From NCBI RefSeq assembly GCF_002903145.1, contig NZ_PPDJ01000001.1:643925-707924 (forward strand): 64,000 nucleotides of DNA. Direction: 5' to 3'. The position numbers and the translations under genes were made by a program. The first letter of the stretch is position 1. The number at the start of each line of letters is the position of its first letter. Origin of the DNA: Halobacteriovorax sp. DA5 (lineage in GTDB: Bacteria; Bdellovibrionota; Bacteriovoracia; Bacteriovoracales; Bacteriovoracaceae). Under the pieces are notes generated by a model. It did no database searches. It saw nothing but the letters and a program-made list of their open reading frames with translations, and had not been told where the DNA came from. Positions 25,408-33,570 of this stretch are shown piece by piece.

Positions 25408-27433
25408 GTCCTGAAAAGAAATCTTTCTTATAGGCGTCGACTTCTTCTTGAGTTTCAAGGTGACCGAAGTTTTGACGGTCTTGTTTAACAAAGTATTTTT
25501 TTGCATCATCTGTGCATAGAAAGCGTGAGTGATGGCGTGTTAGCATATTGCCGTATATTTTTCTTTGCTTACACACTGTCATGATAAGCTTTTCTTGAGC
25601 GCGAGTAATCCCTACATAACAAAGTCTACGCTCTTCTGCGTCTCCTTCGCCATTAACAATTGTTTTCTTGTGCGGAAGGATTTCTTCTTCGACTCCAACC
25701 ATATAAACTTGTTTAAACTCAAGCCCCTTTGATGAGTGAAGAGTCATCATCGTAACTTCATTCTTTCTTACATCATCATCTTCGTCTTCATCTTTTGTAT
25801 CCTGAGAATCTTGAAGCATAAGCTTTTCCATGAATTTATCTAGGGTAGCTTGTTCCTTAAAATTCTCTGTAAAACGCGCCGCTGATTCAATGAAGAAGTG
25901 AATATCGTCTTTTTTACGTGAAGCCTGCTTAACTTGGTCATAGCATTTGTCGATATATTCAAAATACTTTAGATCATCCGTAAGACTTGTGATTGCCTGA
26001 CTAAGAGGTAGTCTTCCAAAATACTCTTTTGCACTTTCAATAAAATTAATAAATGTTGTAATCTTATCCGCTCGTGTACCCGCAAGTTCAGGTGCATTTT
26101 TCATTGCACTAAACAGATCGATCTGATGGGCCTCACTTTCTTCTAGAAATTTCTCTAAAGTCTTCATTCCGATTCCACGATTCGGAACATTTAGAATTCT
26201 TCGAAGCGCCATTTGATCGGCAGGATTTTTAATGACCGAAAGATAGGCCATGATATCTTTTACTTCTTTTTTCTCGTAAAATTTTTGGCCACCGATAATT
26301 GTATAGGGTACCTGAGAAAGTCTTAGCTGCTCTTCAATTGGTGCTGCTTGAGTATTTGAACGGTAAAGAATTGCGATGTCACCTAAATGCCCACCTTTAG
26401 ATTGGTGAGAGATAATATCTTCAACAATGATTTCCGCCTCATGTTCAGTATCTTCAAGCTCCCAAAGGATAGGCCTGTGATCACTTGGTTTATCTGACCA
26501 CAGTGTCTTGTCTCGACGATCTGTATTTTCTTGAATAACAGCGTTAGCAAGTTTTAGAATCGGTGAGATTGAGCGATAATTCTGCTCTAGCTTGATAACT
26601 TTTGCACGAGAGTAATCTCTTTCAAAGCCAATGATATTTGAAATATCGGCACCTCGAAACGAATAGATTGCTTGATCATCGTCACCAACAACACACAGAT
26701 TATCGTGGGCACAAGTTAAGTGGCGAATAAGTCTAAATTGAAGTGGATTTGTATCTTGGTACTCATCTACCATGATGTACTTAAATCCATTTGAATACTC
26801 TAAAGCGATTTCGGGATTCTCATCAAAGAGCCTAACTGTTAGAAGAAGAATATCATCAAAGTCGATGGCATTATAAAATTTAAGCTTCTCTTGATAAAAT
26901 TCGTAGAGAAAATTAACTGCGTGATCATAAGGATCTTCTCCATCAAAGAATGGCGAATCAGCAAAGTCCTCAGGCTTAATCCCTTCGTTTTTAAGCTTTC
27001 CAATCTTAGACTGAATAACTTCTTTCTTAAATGAGCCCTTGTTATCGTGATAAAGTCTAAGACCTTCACGTATGATACTCATTTGATCTGTTTGGTCGTA
27101 GATCGAGAAGTTCTTATGGTAACCCAAATGAGTAATTTCTTTCTTAAGAATTTTCAGTCCTAGTGAGTGAAAAGTCGCTAAAGTCATTCCTTTAGATTTA
27201 TTCTTTCCAAGCAGGCCGTGAACTCTTTCTTTCATTTCCTTTGCGGCCTTATTTGTAAATGAAACGGCCAAAATCTGTTTTCCAGGAATATGCAGGTTAT
27301 CAACCATATGCGCAATTCGGTAGGTGATTGTACGTGTTTTACCACTTCCAGCACCTGCTAAAATCAGTACTGGGCCTTCGATGGTCTCAGCCGCCGCGCG
27401 TTGTTTGTCGTTTAATCCTGCCAATGAAATCAT
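25388..27433 (-). CDS. rep: ATP-dependent DNA helicase Rep (UvrD/PcrA superfamily 1)
   Basis: 681 residues with the SF1A motifs in order: LNDKQRAAAETIEGP (Q motif), LAGAGSGKTRTITYRI (Walker A), AVSFTNKAAKEMKERV, MVDEYQDTNPLQF (Walker B), VVGDDDQAIYSFRGAD, KLEQNYRS, MTLHSSKGLEFKQVYMVG and CYVGITRAQEKL. Length and the phrases ATFHSLGLKILKKE and VIKLEQNYRS match Rep (about 673 residues) better than UvrD or PcrA, which are 50 or so residues longer. Rep moves 3' to 5' on DNA and helps forks past bound proteins. It is transcribed opposite to its neighbours. Confidence 0.92.
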   Translation of the reverse strand: MISLAGLNDKQRAAAETIEGPVLILAGAGSGKTRTITYRIAHMVDNLHIPGKQILAVSFTNKAAKEMKERVHGLLGKNKSKGMTLATFHSLGLKILKKEITHLGYHKNFSIYDQTDQMSIIREGLRLYHDNKGSFKKEVIQSKIGKLKNEGIKPEDFADSPFFDGEDPYDHAVNFLYEFYQEKLKFYNAIDFDDILLLTVRLFDENPEIALEYSNGFKYIMVDEYQDTNPLQFRLIRHLTCAHDNLCVVGDDDQAIYSFRGADISNIIGFERDYSRAKVIKLEQNYRSISPILKLANAVIQENTDRRDKTLWSDKPSDHRPILWELEDTEHEAEIIVEDIISHQSKGGHLGDIAILYRSNTQAAPIEEQLRLSQVPYTIIGGQKFYEKKEVKDIMAYLSVIKNPADQMALRRILNVPNRGIGMKTLEKFLEESEAHQIDLFSAMKNAPELAGTRADKITTFINFIESAKEYFGRLPLSQAITSLTDDLKYFEYIDKCYDQVKQASRKKDDIHFFIESAARFTENFKEQATLDKFMEKLMLQDSQDTKDEDEDDDVRKNEVTMMTLHSSKGLEFKQVYMVGVEEEILPHKKTIVNGEGDAEERRLCYVGITRAQEKLIMTVCKQRKIYGNMLTRHHSRFLCTDDAKKYFVKQDRQNFGHLETQEEVDAYKKDFFSGLMNLLD

Positions 27434-27481
27434 GCGTATAATGTGCCTTTAGAAAGGCGATTAGGCAATCTGTTTGTTGGT

Positions 27482-27625
27482 ATGGGTTCCTGGATACTTT
27501 TCGGGATGCTTAGCATAATTACTTCATGCCACGCACCCCGAAAAGTATCCAGGAACCTTGCATTGCATCTTGATAAAGCCGAGCTAAAGAGTCAGAATTT
27601 CATACATGAACACAACACACCTTAG
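27482..27625 (+). CDS. Possible very small lipoprotein
   Basis: A 47-codon frame from ATG 27482 opens with MGSWILFGMLSIITSC, a plausible lipobox, and ends 20 bases inside the next gene. A GTG at 27443 in the same frame would add an arginine-containing N-terminus but lies only ten bases from the divergent rep start. There is no good ribosome-binding site. The frame covers most of a long inverted repeat (27485-27557), so its coding look may be accidental. Confidence 0.3.
   Translation: MGSWILFGMLSIITSCHAPRKVSRNLALHLDKAELKSQNFIHEHNTP
27485..27557. repeat. Perfect 21-bp inverted repeat with a 31-base spacer
   Basis: Bases 27485-27505 are the exact reverse complement of 27537-27557 (outer ends GGTTCCTGG and CCAGGAACC). 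The spacer itself contains the small palindrome ATGCTTAGCAT. It lies in the 172-base gap between the divergent rep and papain-like protease genes. There is no T-run on either side. It could be a regulatory hairpin, a binding site, or the remains of a small mobile element. Confidence 0.85.
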
Positions 27626-28658
27626 ATCGATTTTATTGAATTTAATAATTCTACTTGGTGCACTATACACCCAAGCATCTGAGCTTCCATCGCGAAGTGA
27701 TATCCATGCATTAATTGGCCAACAGACTTCTGTTAAGTCTCAAGGCTCCCGTGGTACATGCACTATGTTTAGTGCAATTGGAATTGTTGAGCACTTACTA
27801 ATTCGTAAGCATGGGGTTCTACCGGTTGAGCTCGATTTGTCTGAGCAGTGGATGGAATATCTCATAATGAAGGATAAGAGTTGGGAAGGTTCAACAACAT
27901 CTAAAAATATGCGTGCCATTCTTGATTGGGGAGTTGTTTACGAAAAAACTTGGCCTTACTCTCGCAAGAAATGGCCATCTCTTGAAGATGACTATCCTGA
28001 AATCACTATGGCCAAACAAACTTGTGGCCATTTAGTAGAGCTTCCAAAGTATCTACAGTCTTGTTTACTTGGGCAGCGTGATCCTCGTTTATTTGAAATG
28101 ACTGATTATGATATTGCTCAAATTGATCCTGATTTTATTCCAATTAGAAAAGAGGCAATTTATTTAAGAGACACTTTAGTGGATGATCTTTATTCAAGAA
28201 AGAAGTCTTACATGTCGAAAGACTTATCCAAAATTAAGAAATGGTTAAGTCAAGGAAAGTCAGTTATTCTAGGAACTAAGTTGTACTATGGGTCTTGGAA
28301 TGCAAAAAAGACTCAGACTCTTGAGATTCAAGAACGTGATAAGAGCAAATGGTATGCAGGCATTGTTGGCTATCCTGAAGTTGGAACACGTGATCGTCGA
28401 ATTTCGGGAGAAAAAGGCGGGGGCCATTCGATGATTCTTGTTGGTTATGACGATGATGTTGTTGTGAAGACTAGAATGCAGATGGAAGATGGCTCTTGGC
28501 AGGAATTCGAATATAAGGGTGTTTATTACTTTAAGAATTCTTGGGGAGTTAAAGGCTTTGGGAAGAAGTTTAAGTTAGATGAAGTAAACTATCCAGGTTA
28601 TGGAATGATTACTCAAAAATATGCACATGATTTTGGAAATTTTTTCTATATAGATTAA
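27606..28658 (+). CDS. Secreted papain-like (C1A) cysteine protease
   Basis: A 350-aa protein with an N-terminal signal (MNTTHLRSILLNLIILLGAL...QAS). The papain catalytic set is present: Q46 and C52 in VKSQGSRGTCTMFSA, H274 in GGHSMILVGYDD, and N311 with W313 in YFKNSWGVKGFG. No propeptide is evident, as the catalytic region begins about 20 residues after the signal. A large insertion between Cys and His (residues 140-270) is richer in Lys and Asp than usual. It probably degrades protein outside the cytoplasm, fitting a predator or scavenger. The next gene starts ten bases after its stop. Confidence 0.87.
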   Translation: MNTTHLRSILLNLIILLGALYTQASELPSRSDIHALIGQQTSVKSQGSRGTCTMFSAIGIVEHLLIRKHGVLPVELDLSEQWMEYLIMKDKSWEGSTTSKNMRAILDWGVVYEKTWPYSRKKWPSLEDDYPEITMAKQTCGHLVELPKYLQSCLLGQRDPRLFEMTDYDIAQIDPDFIPIRKEAIYLRDTLVDDLYSRKKSYMSKDLSKIKKWLSQGKSVILGTKLYYGSWNAKKTQTLEIQERDKSKWYAGIVGYPEVGTRDRRISGEKGGGHSMILVGYDDDVVVKTRMQMEDGSWQEFEYKGVYYFKNSWGVKGFGKKFKLDEVNYPGYGMITQKYAHDFGNFFYID

Positions 28659-28668
28659 GGAGATGGCC

Positions 28669-29955
28669 ATGGCCAAGAAGAAAGTAGCAAAGAAGAAAGT
28701 TGCTAAAAAAGCAACTAAGAAAGTAGCAAAGAAAGCAACTAAGAAAGTAGCAAAGAAAAAAGCAACTAAGAAAGTAGCAAAGAAAGCAACTAAGAAAGTA
28801 GCAAAGAAAAAAGCAGCTAAGAAAGTAGCAAAGAAAGCAACTAAGAAAGTAGCAAAGAAAGCAACTAAGAAAGTAGCAAAGAAAACAACTAAGAAAGTCG
28901 CAAAGAAAGCAACTAAGAAAGTAGCAAAGAAAGCAACTAAGAAAGTAGCAAAGAAAAAAGCAGCTAAGAAAGTAGCAAAGAAAGCAACTAAGAAAGTAGC
29001 AAAAAAAGCAACTAAGAAAGTAGCAAAGAAAGCGACTAAGAAAGCAGCTAAGAAAGTAGCAAAAAAAGCAAACCCAACAAAGGACCTTTTTAACTCACTA
29101 CTTGAACTGATTAGAGTTACTTCAACTGTTCTTCCTGACGACATTCAACGTGTTGTTCTTGATGCTCTTCATAGAGAAGAAAAGAATACTACGGCCGAAT
29201 ATGCAATGAATATCATTCAAGCAAATATCAAAATGGCAGAGCAAAAATCTCAGCCACTATGCCAAGATACTGGAACAATTGTATTCAAGGTTTACCATCC
29301 AAGAGACTTTGATCAGGATGCATTCAGAAAGGTATGTGAAAAAGCCGTTCTTGAAGCAACTAAGATTGGATACCTAAGACAAAACTCAGTTGATTCACTA
29401 ACTGGTAAGAACGATTGTATGAATGTTGGTGGTGGACACCCAGTAATTAAGTTTGAGCAACACAAGTCAAAGAATCTTGACGTTAAGCTTATGCTTAAAG
29501 GTGGGGGTTGTGAGAACGTTGGTGCACAATACTCACTTCCAAATACTGAATTAAATGCAGGCCGTGATCTTGATGGTGTAAGAAAAGCAATCCTTGATTG
29601 TGTTCAAAAAGCACAAGGTAAGGGATGTGGACCAGGTGTTCTAGGTGTATGTATCGGTGGTGATAGAGGAACTGGACATGTGGCCGCTAAGGATCAATTC
29701 CTAAGAAAGCTAGATGATAAAAACTCTAAGCCTGAGCTTGCTGCACTTGAAGCAGACATCGTTGAAACAGCAAATAAACTTGGTATTGGGCCAATGGGAT
29801 TTGGTGGAAAAACAACTCTTCTAGGATGTAAAGTAACAGACCTTAACCGTCTTCCTGCTTCATTCTTTGTTTCAGTTTCTTATATGTGCTGGGCATTTAG
29901 AAGACAGGGCGTTTCGCTTAAAGCAAATAATACAATCAATAAATGGTTATACTAG
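28669..29955 (+). CDS. Class I fumarase (fumarate hydratase) alpha subunit with N-terminal histone-H1-like lysine-rich tail
   Basis: 428 residues from ATG 28669; AAGGAG ends six bases upstream, whereas the ATG at 28663 touches it. Residues 1-134 consist almost only of Lys, Ala, Val and Thr in octapeptide repeats (KKVAKKAT), with about 69 lysines and no acidic residue, like H1-type tails of bacterial nucleoid proteins. Residues 135-428 are a complete iron-sulfur fumarase/tartrate-dehydratase alpha domain: LCQDTGTIVF, KGGGCENVGAQYSLPNTEL and GVCIGGDRGTGHVAAKDQ, which supply the three cluster cysteines (C198, C281, C328). No start codon lies at the junction. The beta subunit follows 14 bases later. 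The enzyme hydrates fumarate to malate; the role of the tail (DNA, RNA or other polyanion binding) is unknown. Confidence 0.93.
   Translation: MAKKKVAKKKVAKKATKKVAKKATKKVAKKKATKKVAKKATKKVAKKKAAKKVAKKATKKVAKKATKKVAKKTTKKVAKKATKKVAKKATKKVAKKKAAKKVAKKATKKVAKKATKKVAKKATKKAAKKVAKKANPTKDLFNSLLELIRVTSTVLPDDIQRVVLDALHREEKNTTAEYAMNIIQANIKMAEQKSQPLCQDTGTIVFKVYHPRDFDQDAFRKVCEKAVLEATKIGYLRQNSVDSLTGKNDCMNVGGGHPVIKFEQHKSKNLDVKLMLKGGGCENVGAQYSLPNTELNAGRDLDGVRKAILDCVQKAQGKGCGPGVLGVCIGGDRGTGHVAAKDQFLRKLDDKNSKPELAALEADIVETANKLGIGPMGFGGKTTLLGCKVTDLNRLPASFFVSVSYMCWAFRRQGVSLKANNTINKWLY
28675..29070 (+). repeat. In-frame tandem repeat (24-base unit, KKVAKKAT) coding for the lysine tail
   Basis: About 16 imperfect copies of a 24-base unit encoding KKVAKKAT, with a few three-base (AAA, one extra Lys) insertions and rare substitutions (for example GTC, GCG and ACA). 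All length differences are multiples of three, so the frame is kept. The opposite strand gives a long hydrophobic open frame that I treat as an artefact of the repeat. Confidence 0.9.
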
Positions 29956-29969
29956 GAAGAGGTTAGAAC

Positions 29970-30536
29970 ATGAAACGTTTAGACTATCCATTTACAAAAG
30001 AACAAATTAGAGAACTTAAAGTTGGAGATATGGTTTTAATATCAGGAAAGATGTTTACTGGACGCGATGCTGTTCACAAACGTCTTCACGAAGGAACAAA
30101 ACCACCAGTAGATTTAAATAACCAAATTATCTATCACTGTGGTCCAGTTGTACTAGAAAACAAAGATGGTACATATGAAGTTAAGGCCGCAGGGCCAACG
30201 ACTTCAATCCGTGAGGAACCATACCAGTGGGAAGTAATGCGTGACCACGGAATCCTTGGTGTTATCGGTAAAGGTGGAATGGGGCAGAAGACTCTTGACG
30301 GTTGTCGCGAGTACGGATGTGTATACTTCCATGGTATTGGTGGAGCAGCACAGGTTTTAGCTGAAAAAATCAAATCAGTAGACAATGTTTACTGGCGTGA
30401 CCTTGGTTCTCCTGAAGCGATTTGGGAATTAACAGTAGAAGAGTTTCCTGTTGTTGTAACAATGGATGCTCACGGTAATTCTCTACACGCAAAAGTTGAA
30501 GCAGAGAGTGCTGAAATCCTTAAGGGACTAGTTTAG
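29970..30536 (+). CDS. Class I fumarase (fumarate hydratase) beta subunit
   Basis: 188 residues matching the separate beta subunit of two-chain class I fumarases: VGDMVLISGKMFTGRDAVHKR, IYHCGPVV, AAGPTTSIREEPYQ, GVIGKGGMGQKTLDGCREYG, YFHGIGGAAQVLA, WRDLGSPEAIWELTVEEFP and MDAHGNSLHAKV. It completes the active site with the alpha subunit encoded just upstream; AGGAAGAGG precedes its ATG. Tartrate dehydratase has the same architecture, but the combination with catabolic and TCA-cycle genes in the window favours fumarase. Confidence 0.93.
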   Translation: MKRLDYPFTKEQIRELKVGDMVLISGKMFTGRDAVHKRLHEGTKPPVDLNNQIIYHCGPVVLENKDGTYEVKAAGPTTSIREEPYQWEVMRDHGILGVIGKGGMGQKTLDGCREYGCVYFHGIGGAAQVLAEKIKSVDNVYWRDLGSPEAIWELTVEEFPVVVTMDAHGNSLHAKVEAESAEILKGLV

Positions 30537-30567
30537 TTTATTTAAAAACTTTTTGAGGTTTTAAGAA

Positions 30568-32499
30568 GTGAATAAGATTTTATATACGCCAAGTAGTGAA
30601 CGTATCCAATCATCAAATATGATGGAGTTTATTAGACAAATTAATAAGTCCCAAGGCTTGGACTGTAAGTCTTATTACTCACTTCACAAATATTCTGTCG
30701 AAAACCCAAAGAGTTTTTGGAAAGAACTCGTTAAGTTTTTTGATATCGACTATACGGGAGATCTCGAACCAGTATGTACTGATTTGAGTTTTGAAAGTTA
30801 CGGTTGGTTTCCAAAAGTTAAACTTAACTTCGCTAAAAATCTTTTAAAAAATGGCCGTGATATTTCAATTGCTTTAAGTAGCGTGAGAGAAAGCGGCCAA
30901 ACTCAAAAAACTTCTTATAAAGGTTTAAAAAATAAAGTGGCGGGTTTGCAAGATGTGATTAAACCACATATTGCAAAAGGTGATGTCTTGGCCTGCTATA
31001 TGCCAAATATTGCAGAAACTGTTGTTTCAATGCTTGCGACGACTTCACTGGGTGGTGTTTTTACATCGACTTCATGTGACTTTGGTGTTGAAGGTGTGAT
31101 TGACCGCTTCGGACAATCAAAACCAAAAGTTCTTGTTACTGTTAATGGTTACGAATATGGTGGAAAGTATTTTGACTTAACAGATAAGATTAATGCTGTT
31201 GTTAAAGCTGTCGACTCAATTGAAAAAGTAATCGTTGTTGACTTCAAGGGGAAAGGCCTTGATGCAAGCTCAATACACAAAGGCGTTAGCTGGTCTGATG
31301 TGGTTAGACCAATTGAAGAAGAGATAGAGTATACTGAGTGTGACTTTTCCGACCCTCTCTATATTATGTACTCTTCTGGAACTACAGGTAAGCCTAAGTG
31401 TATCGTTCATAGTGTCGGAGGAACTCTCGTTAATCATATTAAGGAGCTTGGCCTTCACTCGGATCTTAAGGAAGACAAATCAATTTTCTTCTTCACCACT
31501 TGTGGTTGGATGATGTGGAACTGGCTTGTTTCTTCTCTTTACTTTGGATCTACTGTTGTTCTTTATGAAGGCTCGCCGGGATATCCAACTTTTGGTGATT
31601 TTATTTCAATTATTGAAAAAGAGCAGCTAAATATTTTTGGAACAAGCCCAAAATTCTTAAAGGCCCTTGAAGATACTGGAATTGATCTTTCACAATATGA
31701 TATGTCATCTCTTGAAACGATTCTTTCTACAGGTGCACCACTTCTTCCTGAACAATTCGATTATGTTTATACGAAGTTTAAAAAAGACATTCAACTTTCA
31801 AGTATTTCTGGTGGTACAGATATTATAGGTTGTTTCTTCTTAGGAAACCCAATCCTTCCTGTCTTTAGAGGGGAGCTACAATGTGCTGGTCTAGGAATGG
31901 ATGTTACTTGTTTTGATAGTCGCGGAAAGGAAGTCCCTGCTGGTGAAGAAGGTGAGTTAGTTTGTCTACAAAGTTTTCCTTCACGCCCAATCTACTTCCT
32001 AAACGATGATGATGGTCAGCGTATCAACAAAGCATACTTCTCGGAGTTTAAGGGAGTGTGGCATCACGGTGACTTTATTAAGATCACAGAGGGTGGTGGT
32101 GCGATGGTTCTTGGCCGCTCTGATGCGACTCTTAATCCAGGTGGTGTCCGTATTGGTACTGCTGAGATTTACCGTCAAACGGAGACGATTGACTTTATTG
32201 AAGATTCAGTTTGTGTTGGAAAGAATGTCGACGGTGATGTTGAGGTATGGCTCTTTGTCGTAACGAAAGATGGCCATGAACTTACTAAGGAAGATTGTAA
32301 ATTTATCAAAACTCGCATACGTGAAAATACAACACCGAGGCATATGCCAAGACGTGTAATCCAAGTAAAGGGAATTCCATATACTCGCTCTGGAAAGAAG
32401 ATGGAGATGGCCGTAAGTCGTCTTATCAATGGCCGTGCTCTTGATAATGTTCAGGCCGTGGCAAATCCTGAGACTTTGGATTTTTTCACAAATCTCTAA
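30568..32499 (+). CDS. Acetoacetyl-CoA synthetase
   Basis: 643 residues starting at GTG 30568. An ANL-superfamily adenylating enzyme: YMPNIAETVVSMLATTSLGG, IMYSSGTTGKPKCIVH near residue 266, FFTTCGWMMWNWLVSSLYFG, HHGDFIKITEGGGAMVLGRSD, NPGGVRIGTAEIY and the C-terminal catalytic lysine in YTRSGKKMEM. The TTCGWMMWNWL and GTLVNHIKE phrases and about 640-residue length are those of acetoacetyl-CoA synthetases. It activates acetoacetate with ATP and CoA. It lies 31 bases after the fumarase genes and would use the acetoacetate released by HMG-CoA lyase at 22995. Confidence 0.93.
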   Translation: MNKILYTPSSERIQSSNMMEFIRQINKSQGLDCKSYYSLHKYSVENPKSFWKELVKFFDIDYTGDLEPVCTDLSFESYGWFPKVKLNFAKNLLKNGRDISIALSSVRESGQTQKTSYKGLKNKVAGLQDVIKPHIAKGDVLACYMPNIAETVVSMLATTSLGGVFTSTSCDFGVEGVIDRFGQSKPKVLVTVNGYEYGGKYFDLTDKINAVVKAVDSIEKVIVVDFKGKGLDASSIHKGVSWSDVVRPIEEEIEYTECDFSDPLYIMYSSGTTGKPKCIVHSVGGTLVNHIKELGLHSDLKEDKSIFFFTTCGWMMWNWLVSSLYFGSTVVLYEGSPGYPTFGDFISIIEKEQLNIFGTSPKFLKALEDTGIDLSQYDMSSLETILSTGAPLLPEQFDYVYTKFKKDIQLSSISGGTDIIGCFFLGNPILPVFRGELQCAGLGMDVTCFDSRGKEVPAGEEGELVCLQSFPSRPIYFLNDDDGQRINKAYFSEFKGVWHHGDFIKITEGGGAMVLGRSDATLNPGGVRIGTAEIYRQTETIDFIEDSVCVGKNVDGDVEVWLFVVTKDGHELTKEDCKFIKTRIRENTTPRHMPRRVIQVKGIPYTRSGKKMEMAVSRLINGRALDNVQAVANPETLDFFTNL

Positions 32500-32598
32500 G
32501 CTTTCTAGGCAATTGATTTTATTTGATTTTGTGAATTTCCTCTTTGGCCATAGGCATAACACCCGATAAGTATAGATAGTACAAAGAGGGGACATATC

Positions 32599-33321
32599 AT
32601 GCGAAATTTTATCTATCTATTTCTTGCGCTTAATTGCGCAATCATTCAAGCTGAAAGTCCAAATTCAATTGAATGCTTAGGTGGAAGTTTCGAAACACTT
32701 GATGCTCTAAATGTTAAGAATGTACGAAAGCTTGCCTCATCAAATTCTCAATCGATTGGGCCTATTATCAATTATGATTATAACTATCCAAAGCTACCTA
32801 AAAATATAAAAGAGATTTTAAGTCCTGACTTAAGAACTGTTTGCGATTTCTATGCTAAGGCCAATCCTACGGATCCATTTTTTCAAGACATTCGTGACAA
32901 TATTACAAAGAAATATAAAGATGGTGATGATACTGATTTCTTCTTTAAGTATCTTTTAGTTCTACCTTGCTGGCACTATTCTAAAAATATGTTTGATTAC
33001 TTTACGTCTGGTAATGAAGCTAATACTAGGGCAGGTATCGGACTCTTGTTTGGTGATATGATGCATCCATTATTTGGTGGAGCTGATCCAAATACTTTTA
33101 TACGTATTTGGCGTGAGGGGAAGATGTTTGAAGGGCCAATGTATATTGTCTATGATCATCTTCTAAAAAATTATTCAAAATCTGAGCGCTTTAAAATTGA
33201 ATATCTGCCAATTGTGAAACGACTTAAACATCCTAGGTATATTGCAAAGTTTCCGAAAAAATCTCTAGAGCAAATTAAAAAGGAAGAACCTGATATGCCA
33301 ATAACATTACCAATGCCGTAG
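32599..33321 (+). CDS. Secreted protein of unknown family, paralogue 1
   Basis: 240 residues with a signal peptide (MRNFIYLFLALNCAIIQA). It shares an extended pattern with the gene at 33571: NYPKLPKNIKEIL, RTVCDFYAKANPTDP, KKYKDGDDTDFFFKYLL, PCWHYSKNMFDY, GGADPNTFIRIWREGK, MFEGPMYIVYDHL and LEQIKKEEPDMPI. Three cysteines are in the mature part. AGAGGGG precedes the ATG. Possibly exported into the periplasm or prey. No known domain recognised; the conserved D-x-x-T/A-F-I-R and E-G-P-M-Y phrases could be functional. Confidence 0.8.
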   Translation: MRNFIYLFLALNCAIIQAESPNSIECLGGSFETLDALNVKNVRKLASSNSQSIGPIINYDYNYPKLPKNIKEILSPDLRTVCDFYAKANPTDPFFQDIRDNITKKYKDGDDTDFFFKYLLVLPCWHYSKNMFDYFTSGNEANTRAGIGLLFGDMMHPLFGGADPNTFIRIWREGKMFEGPMYIVYDHLLKNYSKSERFKIEYLPIVKRLKHPRYIAKFPKKSLEQIKKEEPDMPITLPMP

Positions 33322-33348
33322 AAGCTAATCGAGTTGCCAAATTTTATT

Positions 33349-33390
33349 GGGGCCCAATTTATGAGCAATCAAGTGCTTAGGCCCCCTCTT
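33349..33390 (+). terminator. Probable terminator after paralogue 1
   Basis: GGGGCC (33349-33354) pairs with GGCCCC (33380-33385), with an inner AGCA/TGCT pairing. CTCTTTGTTCTT follows. The loop is large for a classical terminator. Confidence 0.5.
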
Positions 33391-33570
33391 TGTTCTTAAT
33401 TTCTAGTTCATTTATAATAATAGCTGAGGCGTTATCTCTAATAATGACGTGTTTTCAACTACTTAGTGAATAGGTTCACTCAAGTAAGTTATTGAAATTA
33501 TGCAAGATTTTGTGAACTAAACCCTAAAGTCAAATATTTTGCTTCCGATTAGTTCACAAAGGATTAGTTT

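Noticed and set aside
28675..29070. CRISPR-like array
   Set aside because: The repeats are direct, contiguous and in frame, with no unique spacers between them; it is coding tandem repeat.
28575..29144. Long minus-strand open frame coding for a highly hydrophobic repeat (AFFATFLV-like)
   Set aside because: It is the antisense of the Lys-tail repeat. The strongly coding plus strand, ribosome-binding site and fumarase fusion explain it fully.
32500..32598. Terminator after acetoacetyl-CoA synthetase
   Set aside because: No convincing stem with a T-run was found in this gap.
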